64,000 nt of DNA from Hyposmocoma kahamanoa (taxonomy: Eukaryota > Arthropoda > Insecta > Lepidoptera > Cosmopterigidae): assembly GCF_003589595.1 (NCBI RefSeq), contig NW_020653391.1, positions 3,849,641-3,913,640 on the forward strand, written 5' to 3'. Under the pieces are notes generated by a model. It did not search any database and had not been told where the DNA came from. It was given only the letters and a program-made list of their open reading frames with translations. Below are positions 21,561-33,129 of this stretch, in pieces; position 1 is the first letter of the stretch; every line of letters starts with the position of its first letter. The translations under genes and the position numbers were made by a program.

Positions 21561-23330
21561 TAAAGGTCTACAAGTCTTCTAAGGATTAATTTTACACCTT
21601 AATACTAATTGCTGATATTAACCTGCTGTTTGAGGTCAAGTAGGTGTAAACATTTATTTGCGACTTTAGAAGTGTCCATAAATTTTGTATTAATAATAAT
21701 AAAAATTTAAAACATTTTCCATTCAGTTTTTAATGTGAAATTATTTCGCCGATTTTTCTTAGGTACTTAGATAATAAAACACGATCACATATGAACTTTA
21801 TTTCGGTCTTGCCGTCACTGAAACAATGGAAACACTCTTTGTATTCGTATTGGGTTACAGAAGCTATAGCACATTCGATACCCGTCGTGTTAGACGGCCA
21901 CCGCGACGTTAGACAAAACGTCAAACATTGTCACAGAATTACATTAAGATCAATGCACCAATCTACACCTATTTGTTACAGTTAATACGTCAAACTTTAG
22001 TAACAGAAGAGACCCTTGTGAAAAAGTTCGTCCAGGCAAATACTGCCATTATTAGCAGCATGTTAAATGTTGAAGCGTAACAACGATTATTATCGTCGTC
22101 AAGCCATTATACATTATACTGCAGGGCAGTGTTGAAGTATTTTAGCAAGTGGGATCCAACCTTAAGTGACATTATATATTACCGAATATATAACCGAGGA
22201 AAAATCTGAACACCGCGTCAATACTATCTAGCGAATATAATTAGGACTATAACTTTTTTTTCGTTGCTAGGTGCATGAAAAACATTTGATAATAAAAAGA
22301 AATTTGCGGGCACATTGCGTTTACTGATACCATATTAATAGTGATTTTGTAGCAATAACAATAAAATTTCTCACCTAGGCAGCTATTTTTTTTGTGAGTA
22401 GGTAATAAGTAAAAATTTTGGTAAAAATTCTCGTCTTGACACGGTCTAATTTGTAATGTTCAGGAACAATTCTACAGTCAGAAAATTGGTCTATTTAGTG
22501 GCCTGTATTATAAATATTCTTAATAAATGATTTAAATCCAAAAATGATTGTCCAATGTCGAAATCAGAACACGTAAACAAACATCCTGCTGATTCAAAGA
22601 ATCATCAACCAAAAATGGACGTGTACACCTTCTACGAAATATTTTTGCCGGTTTGTCGTATTGTAATACCGTAGACTTGGAAATACTTAGACTAAAATCA
22701 TCTAAGTTTCTGGTGAAAATACATAAAGTAATTATGAGTTAGTAAACCTCATATTTCAATTCAACAACAAAAAGTTTTTTTTAATAGCTATTGTTGTACT
22801 TAAATCTGTTAAACCAACGCAGGCCAGGTAGACAGTGCTTAAAGCACCTAAGGCTTCTTCTTGAAAGAGACCCGTGTCTAACGGCTGTATATCGTCGCCT
22901 TAGAGTGAAAACCTCGCATATGCGTTTTCACAAAGTTCGTTTTTACTGATTTTTGTTGAACAAAAACTTATAAACTTCTTGCTCAAATGTATTAAAGTAA
23001 AATAGTATCTGAAAGAGGTATAATTTAACTAATAAAAATGGTAAATACAAACATTATTGAGCTTACTACATTTTACACTACATTTTTATCTCCGTTCCGA
23101 AAAATTATGTAGAAATCACATACGAGGTATTGACTCTAAGACGACGATGTATCGATTGATACAGATAAATTAAAATTATAAGCCTAGAGTAAAGCCCAAA
23201 TAAATTCAGGTTTGCGTTGATGTCTATTATATAGAAAATTTCGGCTTCCCAAAGGTAATTGACGATACGTTCCCTATTTTTTTGTTTATCATAGTTTGTT
23301 ACACAGGTATTTATACATATACATATAACC
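21561..23330. other. Gene-free stretch
   Basis: 22010-22062 ('cccttgtgaaaaagttcgtc') is a 5' fragment of family A on the plus strand. Overlapping short frames at 21730-21985 on opposite strands have no family match. Confidence 0.4.
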
Positions 23331-23525
23331 AGACCTCGGTGGCCCAACAGTTTATACTGTGGGCACTGGATGAGGATGTCCCGGGTTCGATTCCTGGAAG
23401 AATCAAATTGGGAAATTAACTTTGCTAAATTGGTTCTGCTCAGCGTATTCTGGGTGAATTCCGTTTCTCACGCACTCATAGTACAGGGAATTCCTTAGTT
23501 TGAGACCAGGCAATTGGTGGGGTGT
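23331..23525 (+). repeat. SINE C, copy 3 (reference copy)
   Basis: Head 'gacctcggtggcccaacagt' (A box), B box 'cccgggttcgattcctgg' about 45 bp on, then 'ttctgctcagcgtattctgg', 'catagtacagggaattcc' and 'gagaccaggcaattggtg'. A RNA polymerase III promoter layout. Confidence 0.85.
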
Positions 23526-23750
23526 CTAGCACATTACCATTTTAAAGTGTTAGCGCAGCATGTGTAGTATTACTACAATGTTGTTGGTTCAATGCCCTGT
23601 GCTTGCGAATTCTGATTCTATTCGAATCTTACACGCTTATATTACCAATTATCCAAGCGATGACTAGATTTTCAGGAAAAAGGAAAATATCTGAGAGGGA
23701 GAAGAAGTTACCCATCACTCTTCTGCCGTAGAAGATTGTTTAAGATACCT
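23526..23750. other. Unassigned stretch, possible further SINE
   Basis: 'gtgttagcgcagcatg' followed by 'ttgttggttcaatgccctg' resembles worn A and B boxes. No second copy in the window. Confidence 0.3.
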
Positions 23751-23751
23751 A

Positions 23752-24022
23752 GTGGTGGGAAGAGCAAGTCGTGCACCTGGTGGTAATGCCTGTCCGTGAC
23801 AGTTGCAGTGCCACTCAGAGCTTTAAATCAAAAATATTTGAGAGCACTGTCATTGCGCCCATTACACTGAGTCATAAGTTTACAAGTTCCATGTGCCCGT
23901 AATTTCACCATCACCCTTCAAACCCGCAACGCAGTAATGCTTACATTACTGCTTGGCGGCAAAAATAGGTAAGATGGCAGTACTTTCCTGGACAAACTCT
24001 TTTACAAGGAGCTCTACTGCTA
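23752..24022 (-). repeat. Family A element, copy 9
   Basis: From 'gtggtgggaagagcaagtcg' to 'acaaggagctctactgctat'. Confidence 0.9.
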
Positions 24023-24654
24023 TGATCATTTAACTTTTACGTTAAACAGTCGGTTATATGATCGCATTTTAAATAAACTTATTTAAATTTAAAATATTTT
24101 TTTTAATTTCCGTATAACCGTGGAAGCTAGATCAATATTCGTCGCTGCAATCGTTCAGGGAATAGATGAGAAGGCTGCGCGCGCGGCGAATTAAAATTCA
24201 GAGCGTCACCGTCTAACGGACGACTGCCGTGGTGTTATAATGCCGGTTATATTAGAGTTTAAAGGCTTTTTAAACTGTTTTGATTTATATCAGTTGATAA
24301 TAACAATGTATATTTCCTTTTCTTTTGTATTATGTGAAAAAGTAGAGCATTTTGTTTTTTCAACTTCATTCTTATCAACACATTAACTGCCATTTACTGT
24401 ACAATCATTGATATAGCATACGTCAGAGGATGCACGGATTCGGTTCCACTACTCTTGTAAATCTCAGCGGTAGAGATAAAAACTTTCGGTTTTTAACATC
24501 TTTCTGTTGAATTTGTAAGTTTAGCTGTTATTTGGAGTTATAAAATAATTGTCTATTCAAATGTACGAATATAGATTTGGAAAAAATTTCAATTCTAATC
24601 GAGACCGTTTTTCTACTTAAATTAAAATAAGGTTAGGTTATTTCAAATAAGGTA
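24023..24654. other. Gene-free stretch
   Basis: 24165-24235 is CpG-rich ('ggctgcgcgcgcggcgaat'). Nothing else recognised. Confidence 0.35.
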
Positions 24655-24726
24655 ATTAATTAACAATTATTGTAACCATAGTTGATTGGGTGGTTTGCAT
24701 TAATTTTAGATATATCTGGTTGATAG
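24655..24726 (+). repeat. Family F fragment, copy 5
   Basis: 'gggtggtttgcattaatttt' and 'ggttgatagatga', ending where family A copy 10 starts. Confidence 0.65.
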
Positions 24727-24731
24727 ATGAA

Positions 24732-24960
24732 GAATTTTAGTAGCAGTAGAGCTTCTTGTGAAAGAGTTCGTCCAGGGAAATACTGCCACCGTAGCTATTT
24801 TTACCCCTAAGCTGTAATATTCACATTACTGCGTTCCGGTCAAAAAGAGTAGATGAGCTGGTGAAATTAGAGGCACGTGGGATTTGTCAGCTTGTGCCTC
24901 AGAGCGATGGGCGCACTGTGCCCCTGAGATCACAGTAAAAGCTCTTAATAGCACTGCATT
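24732..24960 (+). repeat. Family A element, copy 10 (3' truncated)
   Basis: Starts exactly at the family 5' end 'agtagcagtagagcttcttg' and fades after 'gctcttaatagcactgca'. Confidence 0.85.
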
Positions 24961-26367
24961 CTAATTAGAAATATTTCATTTTTGTGCAGACAAATGGCAA
25001 TAACGTTGTATTAAAGTAGAAAAATACCCTTTACTATAGAAATTAAATCTGTAAACGCACCCCGAACGCACAAGTGCAAAGTATGCATAAATAAAAACGA
25101 AACTATTATTCTAAAATTATCCACGAGTAAAGTTTATATCAAATTCAGCATTGTTTATTCAGGTCGTGACTGCAAATTTCACGATTGAGCCATCGCATAA
25201 GATATGAGATACATTCTACTTAACTTTGAATTTTACCTATGCTATCCTTTACATTATTCCACTATATTATGTGTTTAATCGTATAACTTAGTAGTACGGT
25301 TCGTATAGTTGAACCTTTTTGGGGAAGAACTTTTTTGTTTCTAAACGATTATCAGTAAGTAGTTAAGAGTTTCTTGAAAATGGCGGGTTTTTTAAGTATA
25401 AAAAAAATCTTTGAAAAATCTGTACTACAGTATAGTTTTTTCAAAGCTTTTTTTATTTTAATTATATTATGAAGAAAATACGTAGAAAGAAATAGTGATG
25501 AAGAAAGTTAGAACCATAGTCCTTATTTTAAACCAAATTAAGAAACTATCCTGAAAATTCCACTAATTATGAATTCAAAGTTTTTGTTCAAAGTGACAAC
25601 AGCGTGATTTAAATAAAAGGAAAATATAAATATTGTCTACCGCCACTTAAAAGGCAATTTAAAAAACACAAACAAGTGAACTAAGTTATTTAAGTAAAAG
25701 TGAAATAAATGTGAAAAAAGCATTAGAACCACAATGGAGAATATTTAAGAAGGATTCCGATAATTACAAAAAGACATAGCTCAAAGGACGGGTATAAGTC
25801 CTTCCCAACCCAAAAACTCTTTTAAAAAAATAACAGTTTCTTTTTGCGGATATTGACGTCTATCTTCATTTCGTTTTCTTACGGTGGTAGCACTGTCACA
25901 ATTTTTTGTATTCGCGCAGATCAATCGCGTATAAATATTAGTGAATGGAAAAACATATGTATACAGATAAAACATCGATATGTGGATCAATATCTTAGAC
26001 TATGGAAACTAAAGGACATGTTACGTTGAGATATATAAATCAGACGTTATATGTATATGATGCATTTCGACGTCGAAAACATAAACATGTCATTGTCTTT
26101 GTTTAACTATTACGTGCCGTCTTAAGCCAAAAGAGACAGCATTACATTGGTCTGTGTTAAATACGGGAATCGAAAATACGTAACGTCATCTTAAATGCCA
26201 ACCGTGTCCATTTTGCAGTACATGAGGTACATGATACCGTTGTCAAAGGGAAGTACATCAAATGTCACAACAAATGTTTTTCCAAATGTACTATTGAATT
26301 ATTCGCATGTATTATGATTAAATTGGACAAAAATATTGACAGTGAGAATAATTAGGTATTAATAAAA
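24961..26367. other. AT-rich stretch upstream of the THAP exons
   Basis: No repeat family recognised. 26115-26165 ('aaaagagacagcattacatt') and the following 200 bp would be the 5' flank if the THAP gene is real; no clear TATA or initiator can be assigned. Opposite-strand short frames at 25781-26029 are not gene-like. Confidence 0.35.
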
Positions 26368-26911
26368 ATGCGATGCTGCAGTATTAAGGGATGTGGCTTT
26401 AGAAAAAGTGCAAATCAATGGAATGTTACATTGTACAGGCATGTGTTATTTTTTTGTCTATAAATCACACAATAGCCCAAATATTTCATGTAATTAGACT
26501 TATTTAAATAGTTTATTTATAAATCTTGCCAAATTTTTCCTTTTGTTACTTTAGATTGCATGTTTGTTTGTATATTTTGATGATTGTTGTTAACGATTAT
26601 TTTGAGATAGTGTTGATCTTGTAAGCATACATATTATCGATATTCTGTTATTAAAACAATTCACTACGAGGTTTTTATTGTTTTATTTTTTTTTTTTTAT
26701 TATTTCAAGTTATCCTACAAATGAAAAAAGGAAGAAAGAATGGTTGGAAATCATAGGACTGCCGAATATAAACGTTGGATCAAAGACCATCTTCATTTGT
26801 TTGCTTCATTTTGAAGAGTCAAATTTTAACAGAACTTTGAATGTAACTAGATTACATGACAACGCTATTCCATCATTAGGTTTATTGGTAAATAATTTAT
26901 GTTCAATTTAG
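26368..26911 (+). CDS. THAP zinc-finger domain protein, N-terminal exons
   Basis: Two exons encode an almost complete THAP domain, a C2CH zinc finger that binds DNA, found in host transcription regulators and at the N-terminus of P-element-type transposases. Exon 1 is 26368-26438, beginning at ATG (M-R-C-C-S-I-K-G-C). The intron is 26439-26709 with donor ACAG/GCATGT (a GC-AG intron) and acceptor 'ttatttcaag'. Exon 2 starts at 26710. Spliced residues: Cys4 and Cys9, Pro26, Trp35, Cys54-x-x-His57, Phe58 and the closing A-I-P-S motif with Pro78, all in the spacing usual for the family. The frame reaches a stop at 26911, but possible donors at 26880 ('TTAG/GTTTAT') and 26888 ('ATTG/GTAAAT') suggest that it continues. 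No further exon is recognised. It may be a host gene, a domesticated transposase or a pseudogene. Confidence 0.65.
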
Positions 26912-27635
26912 ATTAAACAAGACTCATTTACTAGTTATTCTCAGTTCCTGAAAACAATGTTATCCACTCGTTTCTGATTTTTCCCAATGACAACTCTAAC
27001 TATTAAAAATGACTATTTTTTAAAGCCTGCAATACAATGACACGTTACTCCAACGTTGCCGGGTAAAGGCCAACACCAACGTATAGACAGCCTATTTGCC
27101 TTGCCTTGCCTTGCCATCGTTCGGTTTAATAATAATATACCACTCGAGGTTAAATTATTAGACTTGTGTTTGTTTAGGCATACTTTGGTTAAAGTAAACT
27201 AAAGAAACAAAAAAACAGTTTCAACATTCAAGCCATACATTTGCATGTCGATAATGACTTATCGATAGATTATGGTACAACACTAAAGAAATCCGCCATT
27301 TGAAACTTTCAAATTTTGGTTATAAGCACGTTGATTCTGTAGTTAGGGCAGCTCCTTTCTTTTATTTTTTTTCCATCCTCTAAGATCAATATTGACGTTT
27401 TTTTTAATGAATGATAGATGCACGGAAATGGCGGGTTTTTGTAGTTACAGTTTCTAGTTTAATTATTAATACGTTTTCAGTTTCTTAATTGTTTTTTGCT
27501 TGTTTAAGCTGATGGCTCTATAGCCAATGCTCAACAAATAAATAATAGATGCTCGCGTGGTCGCTACCAGAAAAATCTACCAAATTACTTTATTGATTAG
27601 ATTGCCAAATACCTCTAAGTAAGTAAGACTTCTTT
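26912..27635. other. Gene-free stretch downstream of THAP exons
   Basis: (TTGCC)4 at 27096-27115; two ATCGAT-type motifs at 27244-27270. No C-terminal exon for the THAP protein is recognised. Confidence 0.4.
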
Positions 27636-27712
27636 TAATAGTAGTAGAGCTCCTTGTGAAAGATTTTGTCTTTCTTACTTACCTATTTCTATCGTCAAGT
27701 AGTAATGTAGTA
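27636..27712 (+). repeat. Family A fragment, copy 11 (5' end)
   Basis: 'agtagtagagctccttgtga' then a diverged 'cctatttctatcgtcaagta'. Confidence 0.7.
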
Positions 27713-28029
27713 AATCTCTTTCTTTCTTCTTTTTTATTACTTTCAAAGACTTTCATCTGATATTAATCAACTTTCCTTCGACTTATATAAGAATTATATG
27801 TCAAACTTTTGACAGTGACAAACAGTGCCATTTATGATTGTCTTTTCCATCCTATAACAAAAAGAGGAGCGATTTTAACAAAATCATAAGTTGATCTTTA
27901 AAAACGGCTGTCCATTCAAAAAGGCAGAAAAAGTTCATCAACCCCATTAAGCAACTCATTGATAACTCTACAGATGTTCCCATACAAATATAAATGTCAA
28001 TAACCTTTAGAATTCCACACTCCAAACTA

Positions 28030-28580
28030 AATTACAGGCTACGATGGTCGCCCGCGCCAAATGACATAATTGTCAAAATAGTCACCACGCTGTCAGACGC
28101 ACGTGATATCACGATTGAATAAAGAGAGCAATATGCAATTTCTCGAAGTGAGAACAAGATGGAGGACTGCGTCAATTATAGGCGGGAAAACGGAATTAGA
28201 GAGCAAGAAACGCCGGTTTCAAATTTGGAACCGTTTTGTTTTAAATCGATAAATCGATCGATTTTGTGGTCGCATCGATTACGATTACTCGATTGCGTGT
28301 GGTCGAATTTCTAAGAACAAATTGAATATCAATATTATTTCAATTGTGTAGTATTAAAATGATTATAAGTTGTGTCGATCAATGAAATCCGAGCGTCATT
28401 CACGTGGAATTTCATTCATTCGTGTCGGCGCAAAAATATCGTACGCTGTCAAATAATTCTCAATAAAAGCCCATTAAAGGACATTATTATTAAGTACTCG
28501 GTACGGTTTTATGTGCGTATTTATTATGATAAGGTTTGGGCGTTGTGGGTTCGTAATTTGTGTAAGGGTTCTCTAACATA
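28030..28580. promoter_or_regulatory. Possible promoter-like region
   Basis: Low in repeats and locally CpG-enriched ('ggcgggaaaacgg', 'aaacgccggtttc'), with four ATCGAT/TCGATT words at 28245-28292 that resemble DREF/BEAF-type sites. A frame at 28372-28581 has no family match. Without a recognised first exon this is only a suggestion. Confidence 0.2.
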
Positions 28581-29039
28581 AAAACTACATTTTATAAACC
28601 TTTTGAGACATTAATAAATCTTCCACGGTACCATTTGAACGTTAACTCTTAAACCTATTAGTATCTGAAGTTTAATTCAATTCCCTATTTCTAATTATTA
28701 ATAATTTATTATTAAAGTAAGTTTTAACAAACAATGTTTATTACTTTAAAAATTTAGACTTTTTCAGAACAAATTCTTTCATATGGCAAAACTTGACCAT
28801 TAGCACCAGTTCAAGTTTAATCGTGAATTGTCAACTTGGATATCATTATCATTTAATAGAAAAAAAAACTTCTCTTGACCATTATGATGAAATCTATGTA
28901 CTAAAGATGGTACACAAAACTTTTGTACCTATGGCGCTCTTTGTATTTGGTTGGGTATAAATCATAATATACTCTATTAGAATGAAACAATTCGAGAAAA
29001 GGTGTTTGTCATAACCACAATTCACAACGTGGAACCCTA

Positions 29040-29195
29040 AAATCGGTCATATATTAACGGGTCGTGGTTCAACCCTTTCGCCGCCCGGGTCACAGGGACC
29101 TCTCTAATTATCCGCGCGAGAGGCGGGCGCGTTTTGGCGCGATGTGGGTGTTCGATTTATGAAATTACCGCGCGAACGTGCGACACTCATTTGTT
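29040..29195. promoter_or_regulatory. GC-rich patch, possible promoter
   Basis: 'ccctttcgccgcccgggtc', 'ccgcgcgagaggcgggcgcg' and 'ttaccgcgcgaacgtgcga' form the most CpG-dense patch in the window. No transcript or exon can be assigned. Confidence 0.2.
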
Positions 29196-29787
29196 TATTT
29201 TTTCGTTTTTTTTGGTGTCGTCTCTTTGATTATGGATTGTTTTGCGGTTTGGACTCGTGGCGTTATGTCTTTATTCGAATATAGTTTTTGGTCTCTTTTA
29301 TTGTAAACCTTTATATTAATTTGTTTAACATTCTTTGTGGATATAGTTAAGAAAATGAAATCGATGTCGCAAAAGATGATTGTATCTGTCTACAATCTAT
29401 CGTACACGGACATGATGACATTAATTAATAAGTATTAATATTCATATAAGTAATTATAGTTAAAGCAGTCTTCATTAGACTACATTGACCAGTTGACACT
29501 TGGTGCATTACACTAAATTTTACAAACCTTGTAAATAAACTTCGTGTATCTATTTCTCAATTACCGTAGATTAACCATATTCTCGTTTTTCTTTACATCT
29601 GACAGGCGATATTTTTTCCACTCAGCCAGTTCTGCAAACAGGCTCATTATAAAGCGATAAATAAAATTACAGCCCTTTCATGACACGTGAGACGTGTTAC
29701 GCTTTTTCATTTTTTTTAAGAGACAATAAATAACATCCTGTTAACGATTATTATGTAGAAATATTTGTGGTGTTAATCATTTTTAAA

Positions 29788-29900
29788 CCCCGACACAAAA
29801 TATGAGAGTTTGAAGTTTGAAGTCTCTGGCAGTGTATCTGTTTGTCTGTTGAATCGTAGCTCCCAAACGGATGGACTAATCTTAAGCAGTTTATTAGTTA
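29788..29900 (+). repeat. Repeat H, copy 2
   Basis: 'ccccgacacaaaatatgaga', 'gtgtatctgtttgtctgttg' and 'cgtagctcccaaacggatgg': the same order as 9898-9970 and a repeat often seen in moths and butterflies. Confidence 0.6.
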
Positions 29901-29956
29901 GTATTAAGCAAAAATGGAATTAAGCTAATTTGCTACTCAGCAAACCCAGGGAGGGC

Positions 29957-30130
29957 TTGTAGCAGAGGAGCTCCTTGTGAAAGAGTTCGTGCAAGGAAGT
30001 ACTGCCACCTTACATATTTCTGACGCCAAGCACGTTTCGGTTTTGAAAGGTTAAGTGTGACTTATCAACTTATGCCTCTTGGTGACGGGCGCAGTGGAAG
30101 TGCCACTCAGATCTTTGCGATTTAAAGATG
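29957..30130 (+). repeat. Family A element, copy 12 (internal deletion)
   Basis: From 'gtagcagaggagctccttgt' to 'gatctttgcgatttaaa', lacking about 35 bp after 'ttttgaaaggttaag'. Confidence 0.85.
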
Positions 30131-30294
30131 ACTTGACATTATAAAATAAATTGACTTGACTTGCGAGACACTTGATATTATAAAAAAAGGTTAAACCGTG
30201 CAAAATATCTACGTTTGTGTAGAATTTATTTTCATGCACTTAATTTTAAATAAAAAATTAATAAAATAAATAACGCAAGCTAACCTACAGCGAG

Positions 30295-30360
30295 AAATGT
30301 CACCACCAAAAATATACCCGACACGTGTTTCGCCTTTCTACAGGGCAACTTGAGGGGTTA
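30295..30360 (-). repeat. Short retroelement-like fragment
   Basis: Minus strand reads 'aggcgaaacacgtgtcggg' after 'ccctgtagaa'. The pattern 'ctgaaga...gcgaaacacgtgtcg' occurs near the ends of several invertebrate retroelements. Single short match only. Confidence 0.3.
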
Positions 30361-30461
30361 ATTTAAATTCCGAAAAAATTTAAATATGAAATATTCCTTA
30401 CGCACATTAAAGATTATAATTATAATGCACTTACTAATAATTTAATCAAATAAGTTAACTT

Positions 30462-30804
30462 AGATCGAACACTCAGAAAAAATTCCTTCGATCCGACCGA
30501 CATCTTCTAGCATACCGTGCCAGACGGTATACCAACTAAGCCACGGAACGAACCAGCGGACTTCCCGAATTTTTCAATGTGGTTGCATTGTGTCTTTGGT
30601 TTTTCAACGACTTTTTAGTCGTAGCGCCATCTATGAGAGATTCGTCACCCAGTTAGTACCTTTACAGCTACCAGTCCTGGCGAGAGATGTCACTACTCAC
30701 TGTAATTTAATTTTTTATTGAATTGATTATTCAATTATTTTTTGTGAAATTACTCCACTAGTTTGTTATAATTATTAATACAAAGATCGAACACTCAGAA
30801 AAAA
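30462..30804 (-). repeat. SINE E, two units in tandem
   Basis: On the minus strand a first unit keeps only its tail (30804 to about 30720: 'ctgagtgttcgatc', 'ttgtattaataattataac'). A second unit follows with a tRNA-like head 'gttccgtggcttagttggta' (good A box), 'gtcggatcgaaggaattt' and 'ctgagtgttcgatc'. A 21-bp direct repeat starting 'agatcgaacactcag' at 30462 and 30784 marks the two units. A partial single copy lies at 52968. Confidence 0.65.
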
Positions 30805-30832
30805 TAACTAAATTAATAATTATAATTTGGTT

Positions 30833-31112
30833 GTAGAATACAGTTTGTTTCATCTGACTGTCACTTGTTTTTACATTGTGGCGTTATTTTAGAAATTAGT
30901 TATTTACATCACCATGGATTTAACTCGTGAAAATTTTCATAGTATAATTTTCTACGACTTTAAGTGTAAATTAACAGCTCAGCGGAGCTTCGCTCGGCTT
31001 CAAACTGCTTTTGGCGATGAAGCACCACGCAAGACCACTATTTATAGATGGTTTGCAGAATTGAAACGCGGTCGCGTGACTCTCAGTGACGAATTTCATG
31101 ATGGTTTGGTAA
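30833..31112 (+). pseudogene. mariner transposase, N-terminal fragment
   Basis: From 30914 it encodes M-D-L-T-R-E-N-F, then Q-R-S-F-A-R-L-Q-T-A-F-G-D-E-A-P and T-T-I-Y-R-W-F-A-E-L-K-R-G-R. This is the helix-turn-helix DNA-binding part of a mariner transposase that recognises the element ends. The frame is clean for about 64 codons, then ends at the junction with family A copy 13. The upstream 75 bp matches the 5' untranslated part of the second mariner (62590-62668, reversed), so both belong to one lineage. The catalytic domain is missing. Confidence 0.9.
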
Positions 31113-31432
31113 TCATCAGATCAGTGGTAATGGGACGAACAAGTCGTGCTTGGTTGTGTGCGACACTCCTGTCCATAATAGTTGCAGTGCCGCTCAGAGC
31201 TTTAAATCGCAAGGATCTGAGGGCACTGCCACTGCGCCCGTCACCCTGCGACATAAATTGACAAGGCTCAAGTATGCCTGTAATTTCACCAACACTCTAA
31301 CCCTTCAAAACTGGAACGCAATAATGCTTACATTACACGCACTGATTGGCGGCAGACACAGGAAGGATGGGGTACTTTCCTGGACGAACTCTTTCACAAG
31401 GAGCTCCACTGCTGCTACGGCGTACATATATA
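31113..31432 (-). repeat. Family A element, copy 13, joined to mariner
   Basis: Full-length, from 'aatgggacgaacaagtcgtg' to 'cacaaggagctccactgct'. The mariner sequence does not resume on the far side. Confidence 0.9.
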
Positions 31433-31464
31433 AGAAAATTATTATTTCACTATGCCTTTATACA

Positions 31465-31820
31465 TTCAATCAATCAAATAGCCTATTGCAGTCCACTGCT
31501 GGACATAAGTCTCCCCAAGTGTACACCATAGTGCCCGTTCACCCGTTTTCCGCATCCTACCACTACCCACGACCTTCTACAGATCGTCGGTCCATCTTGC
31601 AGGGGGACGTCTTACGTTACGTTTACCGAGACGTGATCTCCACTCGAGAACCCGTCTACTCCATCGCTCATCGGTTCTGCGACAGATGTGGCCAGCACAC
31701 TGCCACTTTAGCTTGCTACGTTTCTGGACGATGTCCACAACTTTAGTCTTATATTATTCCGGACTTTGTTCCTTAACGAGATACCCATACAGAGATACCC
31801 TCAAAGAGACCCATACACCC
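31465..31820 (-). pseudogene. RTE-type LINE, reverse-transcriptase C-terminal region
   Basis: Minus-strand translation contains L-R-N-K-V-R-N, W-Q-C-A-G-H-I-C-R-R-T-D-E-R-W-S-R-R-V-L-E-W, R-R-P-P-A-R-W-T-D-D-L and the end L-G-E-T-Y-V-Q-Q-W-T-A-I-G. This is the thumb-to-tail part of RTE-like polymerases from Lepidoptera ('WQWAGHIARRTDxRW', 'GRPPARWTDDL'). There are at least one internal stop and two frameshifts, and the 5' part is absent, so it is dead. A 198-codon frame on the plus strand over this region is antisense. Confidence 0.8.
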
Positions 31821-33129
31821 ATAGAAATATGGAGATACTTTATACATTAATAAAAATATATTGCAGAATATTGTCATTTTGAAATAATGTTATATTCTAT
31901 TGCTATATTTTTGTTTTTCATTTTTGTTTGATTGATTGTCAGTGTGTGCCGTGTACTGTATTTCTTATTGCCTTTCATATAAGTATTTGTGCTCGTTTTG
32001 TTTTTGTCACTCTCTTTACATTCCTATACAGTCTGTATCGTCCATTTCAATAAGCACCACTGTAGTGATGAGAGAGCAAGCTGAACTTAATCATGAAGAA
32101 AACACCCATCATCTTACATAAAAAAAATGGCAGAACAGGGTACTAATTTGAGATAAGAATCTAAAAAAAGACAGCGCTAAATAAGGGTACAGAAAAGAAA
32201 TACGAATTGAGACACTAAAAAGATTATCGTGTGTACAAATTAAGAAACAAAAATCACTTTTACGAAGTCAAACAATTTTATTCAACAATGTTTTATAAAA
32301 CAGCACAATTATATCCAATAAACAATTATAACAAGATAGACAAAAGCATTGTTTACGATCAATTGGCTATCAAACAAAAACAAAAGTGCATTCGTTACCA
32401 GCTGTATTTCAAGTGTTATTTAATACTTTCTCACATATTATACTCGTGTCTGATAACTATTAAAATCATATTAAATTGTAAAAAATAAAGCAAAAAACAA
32501 TTAATACATTTTTATACACTTAATTCACACAATCAGTGCTGACCCGAGATAATTGATTCAACGAACCACCGTCATTAGAATCGATTATTTCTAAATCGAT
32601 AAAAACAAGCACGGAAGCTGCACGCAATTATAAAGAAAAAAAAATAAAAAAAACACCGATGATTATGACGGATCGGATAATAGGTGCTTTCGTCATAAAT
32701 ATTGTACAGTATAAATCATATAATCAGTAGGATAGTTTCACATTCTTACCGTACCTGACAATTTTATTTAAACTAAAGGTAAATGTGAATTGTATAATTT
32801 TAATTTAATCTAAATGCAAATGAAACAAATGTAAGTTATATGTCAAATGTAACGTTACCAAAACTCAGGCGTGTCTATTCTCCACAAAACGGAGTCCCTT
32901 TGAGCTGACTCCGACTTTTCGTGATATATCCATACCGATAGCCGACTGACTCCAGTAACTTGGAATTGACCTATCGTCCAATTTTAACTTCGGCATATAA
33001 CTTTAATACGAGGAATGAAAACAAACTAGCTGTTCTTAATAGTAGTCTTCACAACGTCACAAATTGATTGAAGCGGAAATGTAATGTCCAAGTGTATGTA
33101 TGTGTATATGTCTCTGTAACAAAATTCCG
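31821..33129. other. Gene-free AT-rich stretch
   Basis: 31770-31840 contains a triple near-repeat of 'gagatacccatacagagata' type. No gene; the open frames here have low-complexity compositions. Confidence 0.4.

Noticed and set aside
31150..31746. 198-codon open frame, the longest in the window
   Set aside because: It crosses a minus-strand family A element and then runs antisense to a recognisable RTE LINE end; no domain of its own.
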